The position numbers and the translations under genes are program-made. Positions 61,927-64,000 of a stretch of DNA of 64,000 nt are shown here, one piece after another (the first letter of the stretch is position 1; each line of letters opens with the position of its first letter). The notes beneath the pieces were generated by a model. That model saw nothing but the letters and a program-made list of their open reading frames with translations, was not told the origin of the DNA and did no database searches. The DNA is taken from assembly GCF_003369565.1 (NCBI RefSeq), contig NZ_PIOD01000005.1, forward strand, positions 248,001-312,000, written 5' to 3'. The DNA is from Oceanobacillus chungangensis. GTDB lineage: Bacteria; Bacillota; Bacilli; Bacillales; Amphibacillaceae.

Positions 61927-63006
61927 ATGAAAAAAATAAAAGCAGGAGTTGTAGGTTGCGGAAATATAAGTGAAATATATTTTAAAAATAGTAAAAGATT
62001 TGAATCATTTGATATTGTAGCCTGTGCTGATATAGATATTAATCTCGCAAAACAAAGGTCAGAAGAATTTGATATCCCAAAAGCTTGTAACACGGAAGAG
62101 CTGCTAGCAGATTCAGAGATTGATCTCGTAATTAATCTTACAACACCCGCAGTACATGCGAAGATTGATTTAGCAGCTCTTGAAGCAGGGAAACATGTCT
62201 ATGGAGAAAAACCACTTGCGGTTACTCGAGAAGAAGGTAAGAAAATATTAGAAGCTGCAAAGGCAAAGGGGTTACTTGTTGGTTGTGCCCCAGACACGTT
62301 TTTGGGTGGTGGCATACAAACTTGTAGGAAATTGATCGATGATGGTTGGATTGGTGACCCAGTTTCTGCAACCGCATTCATGATGAACCACGGTCATGAA
62401 AGTTGGCATCCAAATCCTAACTTTTATTATCAAGAAGGCGGTGGACCTATGTTTGACATGGGACCATACTATCTTACAGCGCTGATCACATTAATGGGTT
62501 CTATTAAGCGTGTAACAGGGTCAGCCAATATTACTTTTCCAGAAAGGACTATCACAAGTCAACCTAAGTATGGTGAGAAAATTCAAGTGAACACACCGAC
62601 GCAAATCAATGGTGTGCTTGATTTTGAAAGTGGTGCAGTGGCTTCCATCATTACAAGTTTTGATACTTGGTATCATCATTTACCCAATATTGAAATTTAT
62701 GGTACAAAGGGAAGTTTAGTTGTACCCGATCCTAACAGATTCGGAGGACCCGTTTTTTTAAGACGTTATGATCAGAATAGCTGGTCTGAAATACCTTTAA
62801 CATACGGATATACGGATAATAGTAGAGGATTAGGTGTAGCCGATATGGCTTATTCCATTTTAAGGGGTGAAACACCTAGAGCAAATGGTGAACTTGCATT
62901 TCACGTTTTAGATGTTATGCACGGTTTCCAAGATGCATCTGAAGCAAACAAACATTATGAGCCAGTTAGTACATGCGAACAACCTAGACCTCTTCCACTG
63001 GTTTAA
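61927..63006 (+). CDS. Gfo/Idh/MocA-family NAD(P)-dependent oxidoreductase
   Basis: I take ATG 61927 behind AGGATGGGTG, giving 359 residues; ATG 61918 lies inside that site. The N-terminal Rossmann domain has GVVGCGNISE and the conserved GEKPLAVT; the C-terminal part has FDMGPYYLTALITLMG and the substrate-binding HHLPNIEIYGTKGSL. The family oxidises or isomerises sugars and cyclitols. With ThuA and the next TIM-barrel gene it forms a common glycoside or 3-keto-sugar utilisation set. Confidence 0.9.
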   Translation: MKKIKAGVVGCGNISEIYFKNSKRFESFDIVACADIDINLAKQRSEEFDIPKACNTEELLADSEIDLVINLTTPAVHAKIDLAALEAGKHVYGEKPLAVTREEGKKILEAAKAKGLLVGCAPDTFLGGGIQTCRKLIDDGWIGDPVSATAFMMNHGHESWHPNPNFYYQEGGGPMFDMGPYYLTALITLMGSIKRVTGSANITFPERTITSQPKYGEKIQVNTPTQINGVLDFESGAVASIITSFDTWYHHLPNIEIYGTKGSLVVPDPNRFGGPVFLRRYDQNSWSEIPLTYGYTDNSRGLGVADMAYSILRGETPRANGELAFHVLDVMHGFQDASEANKHYEPVSTCEQPRPLPLV

Positions 63007-63070
63007 TGAATGGTAAGTTGATGAATTATTCAATCAATAATTTTTAAAAATAGAGAAGGAGAGGTTATGA

Positions 63071-64000
63071 ATGAAATTAGGTGTTTTTGCTGTTTTATTT
63101 GGAGATAAAAAATTTGAGGAAGCATTGGATGTTATTGCTGAAATGGGGCTAGAATCAATAGAAATTGGAACAGGTGGCTATCCTGGGGATTCGTATTGTG
63201 ATCCTAAAGAACTGCTAACCAATGAAAACAAACGAGAAAGTTTTAAAAAGGCCATTGATGAACGAGGATTGAAAATAAGTGCTTTAAGTTGCCATGGGAA
63301 TCCCCTTCACCCAAATAAAGAAATTTCCCAAAAGCATCATGAACAATTTCAGAACACAGTACGTTTAGCTGAAAAACTTGAGGTGGATACGGTAATTACG
63401 TTTTCGGGTTGTCCTGGTGAATCGATACATTCCCGTTTTCCTGTTTGGGTAACATGCCCATGGCCAGAGGACCACACAGAAGTATTGGAATGGCAATGGA
63501 AAGAGAAAGTTATCCCTTACTGGACGAATCAAAGTAAATTTCTAGCTGAACATGGTGTTCGAGTAGCGATAGAGCCACATCCAGGATTTAATGTCTATAA
63601 TAACGAAACAGCAATACGTCTTCGGAAAGAATGTGGAGATAATATTGGAGTTAATTTTGACCCAAGCCATTTTTTCTGGCAGAACATAGATCCAGTCGCT
63701 AGTATAAAAGAAATTGCCAAACATGGTGCATTATATCATTTTCATGCTAAGGATACGGCAATTGACGTACAAAATACTGCAACAAATGGTGTGCTCGATA
63801 CAAAACCTTATAGTGATGAACTAAATCGATCCTGGATATTCCGCACGGTCGGATATGGTCATGCCGAAGAAACTTGGCGCAAGATTATTAGTACACTGCA
63901 GCTAGTTGGCTATGAAGGCACAATTAGTATCGAACATGAAGATAGTCTTATGTCAGTTGAAGAAGGATTTCAAAAAGGTGCAACTTTGCTGAAGAATATA
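63071..64000 (+). CDS. Sugar phosphate isomerase/epimerase-like TIM barrel (cut by window end)
   Basis: The frame is open from ATG 63071 (AGGAGAGG upstream) to the window end, giving 310 residues without a stop. An ATG four bases earlier is in another frame and closes soon. The AP-endonuclease-2-like barrel carries the expected metal ligands: Glu in AIEPHPGF, Asp/His in NFDPSHFFW, His in YHFHAKD and Glu in SIEHEDSL. Such proteins act with Gfo/Idh/MocA oxidoreductases on keto-sugars or inositols. It lies 64 bases after the oxidoreductase in the same direction. Confidence 0.85.
   Translation, partial: MKLGVFAVLFGDKKFEEALDVIAEMGLESIEIGTGGYPGDSYCDPKELLTNENKRESFKKAIDERGLKISALSCHGNPLHPNKEISQKHHEQFQNTVRLAEKLEVDTVITFSGCPGESIHSRFPVWVTCPWPEDHTEVLEWQWKEKVIPYWTNQSKFLAEHGVRVAIEPHPGFNVYNNETAIRLRKECGDNIGVNFDPSHFFWQNIDPVASIKEIAKHGALYHFHAKDTAIDVQNTATNGVLDTKPYSDELNRSWIFRTVGYGHAEETWRKIISTLQLVGYEGTISIEHEDSLMSVEEGFQKGATLLKNI

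Noticed and set aside
1-64000. CRISPR array, tRNA, rRNA, prophage or transposase
   Set aside because: No regularly spaced short repeats, no tRNA or rRNA cores and no phage or transposase motifs were seen on reading both strands.

Overview
The window looks like chromosomal DNA of a low-GC, Gram-positive, spore-former-type bacterium of the Bacillaceae (Oceanobacillus/Virgibacillus-like). I infer this from the AT-rich codon use, AGGAGG-type ribosome binding sites with occasional TTG/GTG starts, teichoic-acid genes, CcpA-type cre sites, BglG/MtlR and ROK regulators, and subtilisin-family exoproteases. No rRNA, tRNA, CRISPR array, phage or transposase gene was seen. The genus is an inference.

Region 1 (1-5.9 kb) is surface polysaccharide: the end of a glycosyltransferase, a nucleotide-sugar epimerase, a secreted SH3/heparinase-like polysaccharide lyase, and TagO, which starts teichoic acid synthesis on undecaprenyl phosphate.

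Region 2 (6-28.3 kb) is a cell-envelope enzyme island. It holds two bacillopeptidase F-like S8 proteases, a membrane-anchored BsuPI-type protease inhibitor, a 1535-residue lactocepin/C5a-peptidase-like protease and an N-acetylmuramoyl-L-alanine amidase. All four enzymes end in three CWB2 (cell wall binding repeat 2) modules. Next come an LCP (LytR-CpsA-Psr) ligase, TagD, a divergent TagA-like protein, an RNase H-like protein, and a 1636-residue secreted protein carrying two different nuclease domains. Most genes here have their own terminator.

Region 3 (28.4-43.1 kb) is mainly PTS sugar use: an SGNH esterase, an oligopeptide-binding lipoprotein, an EIIA-Glc protein, an RpiR-type regulator, an EIICB permease with NanE, NagA and NagB (amino sugar to fructose-6-phosphate), and the mannitol operon mtlA-mtlR-mtlF-mtlD.

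Region 4 (43.2-53.9 kb) has a secreted PIG-L deacetylase divergent from a ROK regulator and an AfuABC/Fbp-type ABC transporter, an argininosuccinate lyase-like enzyme and a frameshifted HAD phosphatase. Two near-identical palindromes flank the divergent promoter region and are likely operators.

Region 5 (54-64 kb) is plant-glycan use: a GH43 beta-xylosidase, a XylR-type ROK repressor with an operator over its own promoter, a carbohydrate ABC importer without its own ATPase, a DUF624 membrane protein, then ThuA, a Gfo/Idh/MocA oxidoreductase and a sugar isomerase/epimerase-like TIM barrel cut by the window end.
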